From positions 1,469,001 through 1,533,000 of the forward strand of contig JAGYJG010000001.1 of assembly GCA_018402155.1 (NCBI GenBank): a stretch of DNA of 64,000 nt, read 5' to 3'. The stretch's first letter is position 1. Every line of letters starts with the position of its first letter. The notes beneath the pieces were generated by a model. It saw nothing but the letters and a program-made list of their open reading frames with translations, searched no databases and was not told where the DNA came from. A program made the translations under genes and the position numbers. Shown one piece after another: positions 25,696-33,896 of the stretch. This DNA is from Bacteroidia bacterium. Its GTDB lineage: Bacteria > Bacteroidota > Bacteroidia > NS11-12g > UBA9320.

Positions 25696-26688
25696 TTAAT
25701 TTAGTTTTGAGGAAAGAACTACCGCCTCATCCCTGGCATTTTCATTGCAATAAATAACGTTATACACAAAAGTCAAAATCGGCATCTCTACGCGGTAACT
25801 TTCATTTAGTTTATATATACTCTCGGTGGCATAATATCCTTCAGCTATCATTTCCATTTCCATTAGTGCGGAGGTCACCGAGTAACCCTTACCAAGCATA
25901 GCGCCTAGGGTACGGTTTCTGCTGTATTGGGAGTAGGCTGTTACAAGTAGGTCTCCCAAGTATGCACTTTCGTCCGTATTTCGGTTTATAGGATGTACAG
26001 CAGCTATGAACAGGCTAATTTCTCGTATGGCATTGCTCACTAGCACAGCCTGAAAATTGTCGCCATAACCCAAGCTGTGACATATACCAGCTGCTATAGC
26101 ATATACGTTTTTGAGCACTGCACTTATCTCTGTGCCATAAATATCGGCACTAGGAGTTACGCGTATGTAGTCGCAATCTAAGGCTTCGCATACTTGCTGA
26201 CAAAAGTTTTGATTGGTACTTGCTACGGTAAGGTAGCTTAGTTTTTCTTGTGCTACTTCTTCAGCATGACAAGGCCCCGTAATTACACCAAAGTCTTGCT
26301 CATTTATTCCTTTGTTTTCTATGAGATATTCACCTACAATTTTTAAGGTAATGGGTTCTACGCCTTTAATGGCTGAGAGTATCTTTTTACCTGTCAATTG
26401 ATCATTATTTAGCTGGTCTAGCACTTCAGTCACAAAAGCAGATGGAGTAACAAGCACAATAGTTTGGTTGCGTGCTACTAATGCGGCTATGTCATTACTA
26501 GCTGTGAGTCTTTCGGTATCAAATTTTACAGAGCGTAGGTATTTGGGATTTCGTCCTTTGGTATTTATATGCTGTGCCATTTCTGCACCACGCACCCACC
26601 AGTCTATTTGCATGTTAGGATCTTCTAGCAAAATTTTCACCAAAGCTGTTCCCCAACTGCCACTTCCTACCACTAGCATTTTATTCAT
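25696..26688 (-). CDS. gpsA: NAD(P)+-dependent glycerol-3-phosphate dehydrogenase
   Basis: 330 residues from ATG 26688. It reduces dihydroxyacetone phosphate to sn-glycerol 3-phosphate for phospholipid synthesis. Signatures are the NAD site VVGSGSWGTALVKIL, the ITGPCHAEEVA loop, the catalytic Lys in AVLKNVYAIAAGICHSLGYGDN and the late ALMEMEMIAEGYY. A TTG at 26697 overlaps the -7 box and is not used. Confidence 0.95.
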   Translation of the reverse strand: MNKMLVVGSGSWGTALVKILLEDPNMQIDWWVRGAEMAQHINTKGRNPKYLRSVKFDTERLTASNDIAALVARNQTIVLVTPSAFVTEVLDQLNNDQLTGKKILSAIKGVEPITLKIVGEYLIENKGINEQDFGVITGPCHAEEVAQEKLSYLTVASTNQNFCQQVCEALDCDYIRVTPSADIYGTEISAVLKNVYAIAAGICHSLGYGDNFQAVLVSNAIREISLFIAAVHPINRNTDESAYLGDLLVTAYSQYSRNRTLGAMLGKGYSVTSALMEMEMIAEGYYATESIYKLNESYRVEMPILTFVYNVIYCNENARDEAVVLSSKLN

Positions 26689-26694
26689 GGGGTT

Positions 26695-26702
26695 CAAAAG
26701 TA
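26695..26702 (-). promoter_or_regulatory. -7 box before gpsA
   Basis: Minus-strand TACTTTTG, a full TAnnTTTG match, 6 nt before ATG 26688. Confidence 0.55.
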
Positions 26703-26759
26703 TACGATTTTATAACACTCCGGGTTTTGAATGGTAAATAATATTCTAATGACAGTTTT

Positions 26760-28607
26760 TTAGTCTATGTACACTTTTTTGGCCAAACGTGTAGATCCGT
26801 CAGTTGAGGTAATAGTTAAAACATAGTTTCCAGCTGTTATCATTGAGACATCAATCAGAAACTCAATATTCCCTGGTGCTACTTTTTGCTCTTTTATACT
26901 TTTCACCTCACGTCCGAGCAAATCTGTGAGGGCTATATTCACTAATTCATTTTTATGGAATATGGTAGAAATTTTAATAAAATCTTGCGAGGGATTTGGA
27001 TACACAAAAAGCTCTTCTACCCCAAGGAGAACATTGTTTGCACGCACTTTAGCTATCCACACATTATTTCGGCCATCAGCATCACCATAGCTACCTACAA
27101 GCCATACAGCACCCAAGTCGTTATACTGTGGTTGTATGTCGGTATAGTCTCCCCACCGCTCCATACTGTCTGGCAAAAAAGAGTTAATTTCACTTTCTCC
27201 CTGTTTCACCATAAAAACTGGGCTGTAGTTGTGATATAAACCGTCTTTAAAATTGTAAAACATCGCGCTAGTACCTGGATAATCTGACTCACTAACGTGC
27301 GAAAAAGTAACTACCATAGAATTTTCATTGACAGTTTCTCCAGCAAAAGCGATAGACGGATAGGCATAATCCATATTCTCTGATGATATGATACGGCCTT
27401 CTACACGAGGCGAAGTGCCCACATCGAAAACAGTACCATGATAGATGCCAGAACTTAATAAAGTCGGATGCAAGGTAGACTGCACATACTGTATTTGCCC
27501 CAGATGAAGTGCAGCAGAAAGCACTCGAGTATCGTTAGTTTGTAGTCTGAAGCCTTGGGTAGGTTGAAAAGCCGAGGGAGGCACACCATAATTTTCATTA
27601 GAGGTAAGCACTGTAAGCTTATATGTGGCATCTGGTGATGTTGTCTTATTTGTAATTTCATGCAAAAAAACGGTGTCATTTGCTTCGGCATCTGGTCTTA
27701 CAGATAAGAAATACATATTATCCATATCCATGTCTACAGCTGGCTGCACAGGGCATATACTCCAAACAGGCGCATCGCCAAAGTTTATGTTTTGATACAA
27801 ATTTTGTACTAGAGTGTCTCCAGCATACCCCGAAGCTTTATTTACCTGCCATATAACACTTTGTACAAACCCCTCTTGCCAACTTTCGTTATCTCGCAGA
27901 ATATTTACGGTGATATATAGGTCTTCTTTGTTATGAGCTATAATAGGATAATCGCTCCATTTTGCTCCGCCGTTTGGTCGTCCATTTATGGCATAAAAAT
28001 TCCAATCTCCTGTGGGGTCGTTGGTTTGGCTAAAACCAGTAATGATGCGTGTATCACTACTATTGCTTCCCTCCAAAAATATTAGAATAAAGCGGTCAGA
28101 CAAAGGGTCGTAAAGTACTTTAGGATCATAAAACCTGTCTAATAAGCCTAGTTGTCCTTTTACCATACCAGACAACGACCGAAATTTGAGAGATTTTCCT
28201 GTAGAGTCAAGTATATTAACATTCGTATTTATGGCACTCATAATAAAGCCCCCATTACTCACAGCTATTGTATTGTCTAACGGTATACCAGTAGATCCGA
28301 GCGGTTTTCCATTAAAATCAGAAAGTACATTAGGAACTAAATCTGGGTTAACATCTACTTTTGTTTTTTGGATGTATTGTCTTTTGCGTTTAGCATCTAG
28401 TGCTGCTTTTACCTCCTTTACTTTAGAATAGGGTGCTGGTGCAGCAGCTCCTTCATTTAGGCTAATTATGTCGAGGTCGTCGTTTTCTAAGAAATTTACT
28501 GTCCATTGGTCTATAGTTGGTACATTTTCAATTTTTTGGAAAGTAGACTGAGCATAGGAAGTGCTTATAGCAGCAAAAAGAGTTAGAATTACCGTACATT
28601 TTTTCAT
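26760..28607 (-). CDS. T9SS type A sorting-domain secreted protein, beta-propeller-like
   Basis: 615 residues with a signal peptide (MKKCTVILTLFAAISTSYAQ). The body (about 100-520) is rich in repeated strands with Trp, Asp and Gly, with DPKVLYDPLSDRFILIFLEG and RWGDYTDIQPQ typical of propeller-like surface proteins. The end (about 535-615) is the type A C-terminal sorting signal: VYPNPSQDFIKI, then VNIALTDLLGREVKS and a final GNYVLTITSTDG. It is exported by T9SS. The ligand or enzyme activity is not evident. Confidence 0.82.
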   Translation of the reverse strand: MKKCTVILTLFAAISTSYAQSTFQKIENVPTIDQWTVNFLENDDLDIISLNEGAAAPAPYSKVKEVKAALDAKRKRQYIQKTKVDVNPDLVPNVLSDFNGKPLGSTGIPLDNTIAVSNGGFIMSAINTNVNILDSTGKSLKFRSLSGMVKGQLGLLDRFYDPKVLYDPLSDRFILIFLEGSNSSDTRIITGFSQTNDPTGDWNFYAINGRPNGGAKWSDYPIIAHNKEDLYITVNILRDNESWQEGFVQSVIWQVNKASGYAGDTLVQNLYQNINFGDAPVWSICPVQPAVDMDMDNMYFLSVRPDAEANDTVFLHEITNKTTSPDATYKLTVLTSNENYGVPPSAFQPTQGFRLQTNDTRVLSAALHLGQIQYVQSTLHPTLLSSGIYHGTVFDVGTSPRVEGRIISSENMDYAYPSIAFAGETVNENSMVVTFSHVSESDYPGTSAMFYNFKDGLYHNYSPVFMVKQGESEINSFLPDSMERWGDYTDIQPQYNDLGAVWLVGSYGDADGRNNVWIAKVRANNVLLGVEELFVYPNPSQDFIKISTIFHKNELVNIALTDLLGREVKSIKEQKVAPGNIEFLIDVSMITAGNYVLTITSTDGSTRLAKKVYID

Positions 28608-28615
28608 TAGAAGTT

Positions 28616-28623
28616 CAAATATA
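28616..28623 (-). promoter_or_regulatory. -7 box before the T9SS cargo gene
   Basis: Minus-strand TATATTTG, a full TAnnTTTG match, 8 nt before ATG 28607. Confidence 0.55.
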
Positions 28624-28635
28624 GTATAAGAGCAC

Positions 28636-29424
28636 TTAAGGTTTTACATTTGGCATGTTTGCTTTGGTAAAAAACGTATTATTTATAGCTTGATTGAAAG
28701 CCATAGAGCGGTATACAACAGTGGTGCTTTGCCCCACTTTACCGGCGGGTGTCATCACCATTTTACTCGCAATCATCTTGCCACCTAATATTTTAACATC
28801 ACTTGCTATCATTGTATTCACTGGCTCCAAGTCCTCATCATAAAATACTACTTTCATTTGAATATAATCTTTTTTATCGATACAAGTCACAAGCTTCCCC
28901 CAAAGAACATTTGCAGTGGCCCTCGGAATTAAGGTTATTTCATAGCACTCTCTACCGCTCACAATTTGGTTACCAGTCACTGTGGCACTATAGTCTTTAG
29001 TAAGTTGGGTGAGTTTCACTAGGTCATCTGTACTCATATCGGTTCCCATCCAGTTTTGAGTAAGCAAAGTAGCCGGTAGTTTTACGGTCTTTTTTATTTT
29101 TGGTAAATAATTGTACACCTCGTTTTGAGTTTTCAGAAACACAGTACCCTTGTCTTTTTCTGGACCTGTAATGTAGGCCAAAGTATAATTAGCTCCTTTA
29201 GACCATGTTTTTAGGCTCATATTTTTAGTCCATCGAGGCCTTTTAATAGTGATATCGATGTCGGCTATCACTGAGCTAGCAATTAATTTCTGTTCAGCAT
29301 TTTTCAAAATTTGGTCTGCAGTGGGTGTTGTCATGTTCATGGCAATCGCACTAATAGAAAGCACCGCAATTCCTATAAATTTTAACCGATAAATTTTTGA
29401 ATATCTATTTTGAACCTGACTCAC
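28636..29424 (-). CDS. LolA-like outer-membrane lipoprotein-sorting protein
   Basis: 262 residues from GTG. It has an N-terminal hydrophobic segment (residues about 14-30). The LolA-like half-barrel pattern is seen as DQILKNAEQKLIASS, ITIKRPRWTKNMSLK, TWSKGANYTLAYITGPEKDKGT, MGTDMSTDDLVKLTQL, and GRECYEITLIPRATANVLWG. These proteins sit in the periplasm and may bind lipoproteins or other lipids; the exact ligand is not shown for this branch. It starts 14 nt after the M48 gene stop, as the second gene of a pair. Confidence 0.8.
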   Translation of the reverse strand: MSQVQNRYSKIYRLKFIGIAVLSISAIAMNMTTPTADQILKNAEQKLIASSVIADIDITIKRPRWTKNMSLKTWSKGANYTLAYITGPEKDKGTVFLKTQNEVYNYLPKIKKTVKLPATLLTQNWMGTDMSTDDLVKLTQLTKDYSATVTGNQIVSGRECYEITLIPRATANVLWGKLVTCIDKKDYIQMKVVFYDEDLEPVNTMIASDVKILGGKMIASKMVMTPAGKVGQSTTVVYRSMAFNQAINNTFFTKANMPNVKP

Positions 29425-29438
29425 TTATTTTTAACAAC

Positions 29439-30266
29439 CTAGTCTTTGTTTTGATTGTAAATTTTCATTGCGTTGGGCAGAAGTTTCTTCAAATCTTGCT
29501 GTCGGGTTCCGGGATCTGGGTGAGTACTGAGAAGAACTGGTGGCCGCTGCCCACCTATCTTGTTCATCCTATCCCAAAACTTTGGGGCTTCGCTGGGGTC
29601 ATAACCAGCCATAGCCATAAATGTAAGACCCATCTCATCACTTTCACTTTCGTGCTTTCTACTAAATGCCAACATACCCACTTGACCTCCAACTCCCATT
29701 GCTAAATTAACCACCTCTCTGGCAGCCTCCGGTTTTTGGTTTAGTAGCATTGCAAAGTCCAAACCAGCAGTTAAACCGCGCAGTGCCAAACTTTGGCTTA
29801 ATCGCTCATTTCCGTGTCCAGCTATAGCGTGAGCTATTTCATGACCCATGACCACAGCTACACCAGTTTCATCTTGACACATGGGCATAATTCCGGTATA
29901 AAATGCAACCTTTCCACCACTCATACACCACGCATTCACATTATTGTCTTCTATCAAATTAAATTGCCAATTAAAACCTGTAAGTCTGCCTTCTAGTCCC
30001 TCTGCCTTCATATACTTTTCTACTGCGGCAGATATCCGATTGCCAGCACGTTTTACCATGTCAGCTTGAGGTCCTGAACGTATAATATTTGCAGTATCTA
30101 GCACCTGCTGATAACTCAGTGAGCTAGCCTGAATAAGGGTAGACTCGGGCACCAGTCTTATCTGTTTTCGACCGGTTAATGGTACCTTGGAGCAACCCCA
30201 AACAAAAACCCCAAAAACCGAAACGAAAAGTAAAATTTTATTAGCTTTAATAGTATTAGATAGCAT
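29439..30266 (-). CDS. M48-family zinc metallopeptidase, lipoprotein
   Basis: 275 residues with a lipobox (GVFVWGCSKVP, Cys at about 25). The zinc site is MGHEIAHAIAGHG (HExxH), with the third ligand Glu in ESDEMGLTFMAMAGYDP. LLSTHPDPGTRQQDL near the end is typical of BepA/LoiP-like periplasmic proteases that check outer-membrane proteins. Paired with the LolA-like gene, so a role in envelope quality control is likely. Confidence 0.9.
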   Translation of the reverse strand: MLSNTIKANKILLFVSVFGVFVWGCSKVPLTGRKQIRLVPESTLIQASSLSYQQVLDTANIIRSGPQADMVKRAGNRISAAVEKYMKAEGLEGRLTGFNWQFNLIEDNNVNAWCMSGGKVAFYTGIMPMCQDETGVAVVMGHEIAHAIAGHGNERLSQSLALRGLTAGLDFAMLLNQKPEAAREVVNLAMGVGGQVGMLAFSRKHESESDEMGLTFMAMAGYDPSEAPKFWDRMNKIGGQRPPVLLSTHPDPGTRQQDLKKLLPNAMKIYNQNKD

Positions 30267-30451
30267 AGAACTTTTTTATTGCAAATTAAAGTAAAACTTG
30301 GGCAACAGTAGCACGTAAATGAGTGGAATTTTACCACCGATCACTTTATACTTTAGCTATGACAAAATAATACCATAGCAACCCAAAAACCTTTCGGAAC
30401 AAATCATCTAATCTGTACTGAAAGAATTTGTATTCTGTTCTGTAATTAGCA

Positions 30452-30459
30452 TACCTTCG
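30452..30459 (+). promoter_or_regulatory. -7 box before the M20 dipeptidase gene
   Basis: TACCTTCG, one change from TAnnTTTG, 4 nt before ATG 30464. Confidence 0.5.
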
Positions 30460-30463
30460 CCCA

Positions 30464-31828
30464 ATGACCAGAGAAGAATATGTAGAAATCCACAAGGATA
30501 CTTTTTTAGAAGAACTATTTGACCTTTTAAGAATACCAAGTATAAGTGCAGACTCTGCCTACGCTAGTGACGTTCAGAAATGTGCTGAATATGTAGCAAA
30601 ACGCTTGAAAGAAGCTGGAGCAGAAAATGTAACATTAGAAAAAACTGCTGGAAATCCCATAGTATACGGAGATAAAATGATAGACCCAAGTAAGCCTACT
30701 GTTTTGGTCTATGGACATTACGATGTACAGCCCAGTGTGCCTGATAATTTGTGGCACACACCACCTTTTGAGCCTACAATAAAAAACGGCAACATTTACG
30801 CCCGCGGAGCTTGTGATGACAAAGGACAGATGTATATGCACGTAAAAGCACTACAAACTATGTTAGAAACTGGAACGCTGGCCTGCAATGTAAAATTCAT
30901 GATAGAAGGCGAAGAAGAAATAGGCTCCACTAACTTGGGGATTTACGTAAAAGAAAATTCTGAAAAACTAAAAGCAGATGTAGTACTTATATCTGACACT
31001 GGCATGATAGCAAACGATATACCGAGCATAGATACGGGGTTACGTGGGCTGAGCTATGTAGAAGTGGAGGTAACAGGACCAAATATAGACCTACACTCAG
31101 GCACATTCGGTGGTGCCATTGCCAATCCTATAAATGTGCTTTGCGATATGATAAGCAGCCTACATGACGAAAACAGGCATATTACTATACCTGGATTTTA
31201 TGATAACGTAGATGAAGTTAGTGATAAGGATAGAGCAGAAATGGATAAAACGCCCTTTGATCTAGAAAACTATAAAACCGAATTAGAGGTGTTTGACGTG
31301 ATGGGCGAAAAAGGATACTCTACCATAGAGCGCACAGGCATACGACCTACTCTAGACGTAAATGGAATCTGGGGAGGATATATAGGAGAAGGAGCAAAAA
31401 CGGTATTACCTAGTAAGGCCTATGCCAAAATAAGCATGCGGCTTGTACCCAGCCAAACTAGTACAGAAATTACCGAGAAATTTCAGCGCCATTTTGAAAG
31501 TATAGCACCCAAAGCTGTAAGAGTAAAAGTAACACCACACCATGGCGGAGAGGCAGCCGTTACTCCTACTGACAGCCCGGCTTACCTTGCAGCAAGTAGA
31601 GCTATGGAAAAAACCTTTGGCAAAAAACCTATACCCACTAGAGGCGGAGGTAGTATCCCAATTGTAGCTCTTTTTGAAAAAGTACTGGGTATAAAAACTG
31701 TTCTACTAGGTTTTGGACTAGATAGCGATGCTATACACTCCCCCAACGAGAAATATGGTTTGTTCAATTTTTATAAAGGCATAGAAACTATTCCATATTT
31801 TTACGAATATTTTGCAGAAGTAAAATAA
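30464..31828 (+). CDS. M20-family dipeptidase (CNDP-like)
   Basis: 454 residues, cytoplasmic, with no signal peptide. It hydrolyses dipeptides using two metal ions. The ligands are in VLVYGHYDVQP (His, Asp), RGACDDKGQMYMH (bridging Asp), FMIEGEEEIGS (Glu pair), VLISDTGM, and a late His (DSDAIHSPNEKYGLFNF). The dimerisation domain carries DLHSGTFGGAIANP. It is longer than peptidase T and more like the carnosinase/CNDP branch. The natural peptide is unknown. Single gene, divergent from the M48 gene. Confidence 0.92.
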   Translation: MTREEYVEIHKDTFLEELFDLLRIPSISADSAYASDVQKCAEYVAKRLKEAGAENVTLEKTAGNPIVYGDKMIDPSKPTVLVYGHYDVQPSVPDNLWHTPPFEPTIKNGNIYARGACDDKGQMYMHVKALQTMLETGTLACNVKFMIEGEEEIGSTNLGIYVKENSEKLKADVVLISDTGMIANDIPSIDTGLRGLSYVEVEVTGPNIDLHSGTFGGAIANPINVLCDMISSLHDENRHITIPGFYDNVDEVSDKDRAEMDKTPFDLENYKTELEVFDVMGEKGYSTIERTGIRPTLDVNGIWGGYIGEGAKTVLPSKAYAKISMRLVPSQTSTEITEKFQRHFESIAPKAVRVKVTPHHGGEAAVTPTDSPAYLAASRAMEKTFGKKPIPTRGGGSIPIVALFEKVLGIKTVLLGFGLDSDAIHSPNEKYGLFNFYKGIETIPYFYEYFAEVK

Positions 31829-31851
31829 TATTTTACCAAAATATGAATAGG

Positions 31852-31863
31852 CGTCAATTGACG
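31852..31863. repeat. 12-bp perfect palindrome
   Basis: CGTCAATTGACG, 24 nt after the M20 dipeptidase stop. It could be a transcription-factor site or just chance; it has no T-run, so it is not a terminator. Confidence 0.5.
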
Positions 31864-31973
31864 ACGTAACCATATACCTATTTTTACTTTTCGTTTGTGA
31901 TAATAATGGTTTTTCATTTTCAGCTGATTTTTCTTTTAACTTCCGAGCTAAAATTATCTGAGGTATAAAACGT

Positions 31974-31981
31974 TATATTCG
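31974..31981 (+). promoter_or_regulatory. -7 box before the TspO gene
   Basis: TATATTCG, one change from TAnnTTTG, 6 nt before ATG 31988. Confidence 0.5.
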
Positions 31982-31987
31982 TGCAGA

Positions 31988-32452
31988 ATGACACCATTTA
32001 TAAAAAACGTTATATTGTTTCTAGTGATAAACTTTGCAGCCTTGGGAATTGGCGGATTCCTGATGGGCGAAGGCCCATCAGGAGGCTATTATCAATCACT
32101 GAACAAAGCTCCGTGGACACCTCCTGGATGGCTTTTTGGCGCAGCTTGGACCACAATAATGGTTTGTTTTAGTTTTTATATGGCTTACCTTGTAAAGGCA
32201 GATAGTAGCAACGCGATTATTGGCTTATTTACTCTACAGTGGGTGCTAAATGTAAGCTGGAATCCCTTGTTTTTTAATTTTCATCTACCACTTGCTGCCC
32301 TATTAATTATCATATCACTCGCTGTACTGGTAGGCTATCTTCTATTTAGTAAATGGAGTATTTTGGGTATGCCGTCATTGCTTATTGCTCCGTACTTTAT
32401 ATGGCTATGTATAGCTATTTCGCTTAATTGGTACGTTTTGTTAAAAAATTAA
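31988..32452 (+). CDS. tspO: TspO/MBR family protein
   Basis: 154 residues with five transmembrane helices. Family pattern: the loop WTPPGWLFGAAWT between helices 1 and 2, and the Trp-rich helix LQWVLNVSWNPLFFNF. TspO binds porphyrins and related ligands in the membrane and is linked to stress and tetrapyrrole handling. Single gene, convergent with queD. Confidence 0.92.
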   Translation: MTPFIKNVILFLVINFAALGIGGFLMGEGPSGGYYQSLNKAPWTPPGWLFGAAWTTIMVCFSFYMAYLVKADSSNAIIGLFTLQWVLNVSWNPLFFNFHLPLAALLIIISLAVLVGYLLFSKWSILGMPSLLIAPYFIWLCIAISLNWYVLLKN

Positions 32453-32475
32453 CTCATTACGTACTACATCTATCT

Positions 32476-32895
32476 CTAACCGAAATATTCTACATATTGA
32501 TTCTCAGTCTCATAGAGTTTTACAGAGTGCAATTGAACACCACTAGGTAACTCAATAGCTATTTCCTCCCATATTTTCATGGCAATGTTTTCTATGCTTG
32601 GCATTACATCTTTTAGAAAATCTACGTCGAGATTAAAATTACTGTGATCTAGCTTTGAAACCACTTTTTCTTGAAGTATTATTTTAAGTTTTTTTAAATC
32701 CATAACGAAACCCGTATCTGGATTTGGACAACCTTTTACAGTTACAAATAGGTCAAAATTATGGCCGTGCCAATTTTTATTAGCACACTTGCCAAAAACC
32801 TCCTCATTTTTTTCCTCGCTCCATTTAGGATTGTAAAGTTTGTGAGCACCATTAAAGTGTACTCTACGCGTCACGTATACCAGCTTTTCTGACAT
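32476..32895 (-). CDS. queD: 6-pyruvoyl-tetrahydropterin synthase / 6-carboxytetrahydropterin synthase family
   Basis: 139 residues from ATG 32895. The zinc ligands are His in FNGAHKLY and two His in KNWHGHNFD. The catalytic Cys is in FGKCANKNWHGH; the late FLKDVMPSIENIAMKIWEE and KLYETENQYVEY are typical. QueD makes 6-carboxytetrahydropterin for queuosine; the PTPS branch for biopterin differs little, so the substrate is inferred from queA and tgt being in the same region. A GTG at 32913 is ruled out because the -7 box lies between it and the ATG. Confidence 0.88.
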   Translation of the reverse strand: MSEKLVYVTRRVHFNGAHKLYNPKWSEEKNEEVFGKCANKNWHGHNFDLFVTVKGCPNPDTGFVMDLKKLKIILQEKVVSKLDHSNFNLDVDFLKDVMPSIENIAMKIWEEIAIELPSGVQLHSVKLYETENQYVEYFG

Positions 32896-32902
32896 TTGGG
32901 TG

Positions 32903-32910
32903 CAAAGGTA
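32903..32910 (-). promoter_or_regulatory. -7 box before queD
   Basis: Minus-strand TACCTTTG, a full TAnnTTTG match, 7 nt before ATG 32895. It fixes the queD start. Confidence 0.6.
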
Positions 32911-33431
32911 CACAACACGGCAAATAGTCTATGCATTAAACTTTAGTCAATTACTACTTTAGTTTATTATCTATACTCTTTACTCATGGCATAAAAGATT
33001 TTTAATAAACAATACCGAATAATATGACTATAAAAAAACCTGCACCTGGCTTAAAATAAGTACTTATTAGCTTATAAGTTTAATTTATCATCACATTTAA
33101 ACCTTCACTTGCAGAAGTCATTATAGCCAATAAATTTTTTTTATAATTCAGATCGATGTACGGGATTTATATATGTAAAAGAATAGGAAGTTTAAGGCTC
33201 TTGACTATTACCATAAAAGCCATAAAAAAGCTGTAATCATTCCTTACCTAAAGTGTTGGCCAATTGCTTTTTCTAATTTATCAAGCAATTGGACTACGCT
33301 GATATGCGGTGCTGGGGTCGGGAAAGGTTATTTGCATTACTATTTTCTGGATTACTCAAATCACTTTATTCGACGTATTTTTAAAAAGCAGCGCCATTTT
33401 AAATTTGCGATAACGCTCAAGGTCTAAAAAT
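32911..33431. other. Intergenic region of about 520 bp
   Basis: No gene-like frame is seen. It holds the 10-bp inverted repeat at 33260-33292 and AT-rich DNA upstream of queD. It may contain an RNA or a degraded gene, but nothing was recognised. Confidence 0.5.
33260..33292. repeat. Perfect 10-bp inverted repeat (hairpin)
   Basis: Arms CCAATTGCTT and AAGCAATTGG, separated by 13 nt, about 140 nt beyond the rlmH stop. No T-run follows on either strand, so a terminator is unlikely. It could protect the 3' end of the mRNA or bind a protein. Confidence 0.6.
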
Positions 33432-33896
33432 TTAGTCGTTATGGTACTTACCTCCGTTTAAAATGGTAAAAGCCCTGTACAGCTGTTCCAAAAAAATAGT
33501 ACGAACTAAATGGTGCGGGAAAGTAAGTTTACTCAAACTCCACTTCGCATTCGCACGCTTTTTTATACTATCGGAAAACCCAAATGCACCACCAATGACA
33601 AATGTTAAATTTGGGTGATTAGTCAACTTTTCATTGAGATTTGCTGCCCAATTTCTACTGTTATATTCCTCACCATTCTCATCAAGCAATATTACAAAAT
33701 CTGTAGCTGATATGTATTTATTGATCTGTTCCTCCTCCATCTTTAGACAGTCTTCCCTAATGGAAGATTTTTTTGACCCAGCCACTTTCACATAGTTTAG
33801 TTTCACAAATTTGGTGAGCCTTTTCAGATATTCTGACTCACTTTGCGCAAAAAACAGCTCTTTGGTATCTCCTACCACTAAAAGCTTTATAGACAT
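33432..33896 (-). CDS. rlmH: 23S rRNA (pseudouridine-1915 N3) methyltransferase RlmH
   Basis: 154 residues, a small SPOUT methyltransferase. The SAM-binding knot is FVIGGAFGFSDSIKKRA and the end shows SLSKLTFPHHLVRTIFLEQLYRA with the conserved Tyr-rich tail GGKYHND. It overlaps the rng stop by 1 nt (TAATG), so the two are coupled. Confidence 0.95.
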   Translation of the reverse strand: MSIKLLVVGDTKELFFAQSESEYLKRLTKFVKLNYVKVAGSKKSSIREDCLKMEEEQINKYISATDFVILLDENGEEYNSRNWAANLNEKLTNHPNLTFVIGGAFGFSDSIKKRANAKWSLSKLTFPHHLVRTIFLEQLYRAFTILNGGKYHND

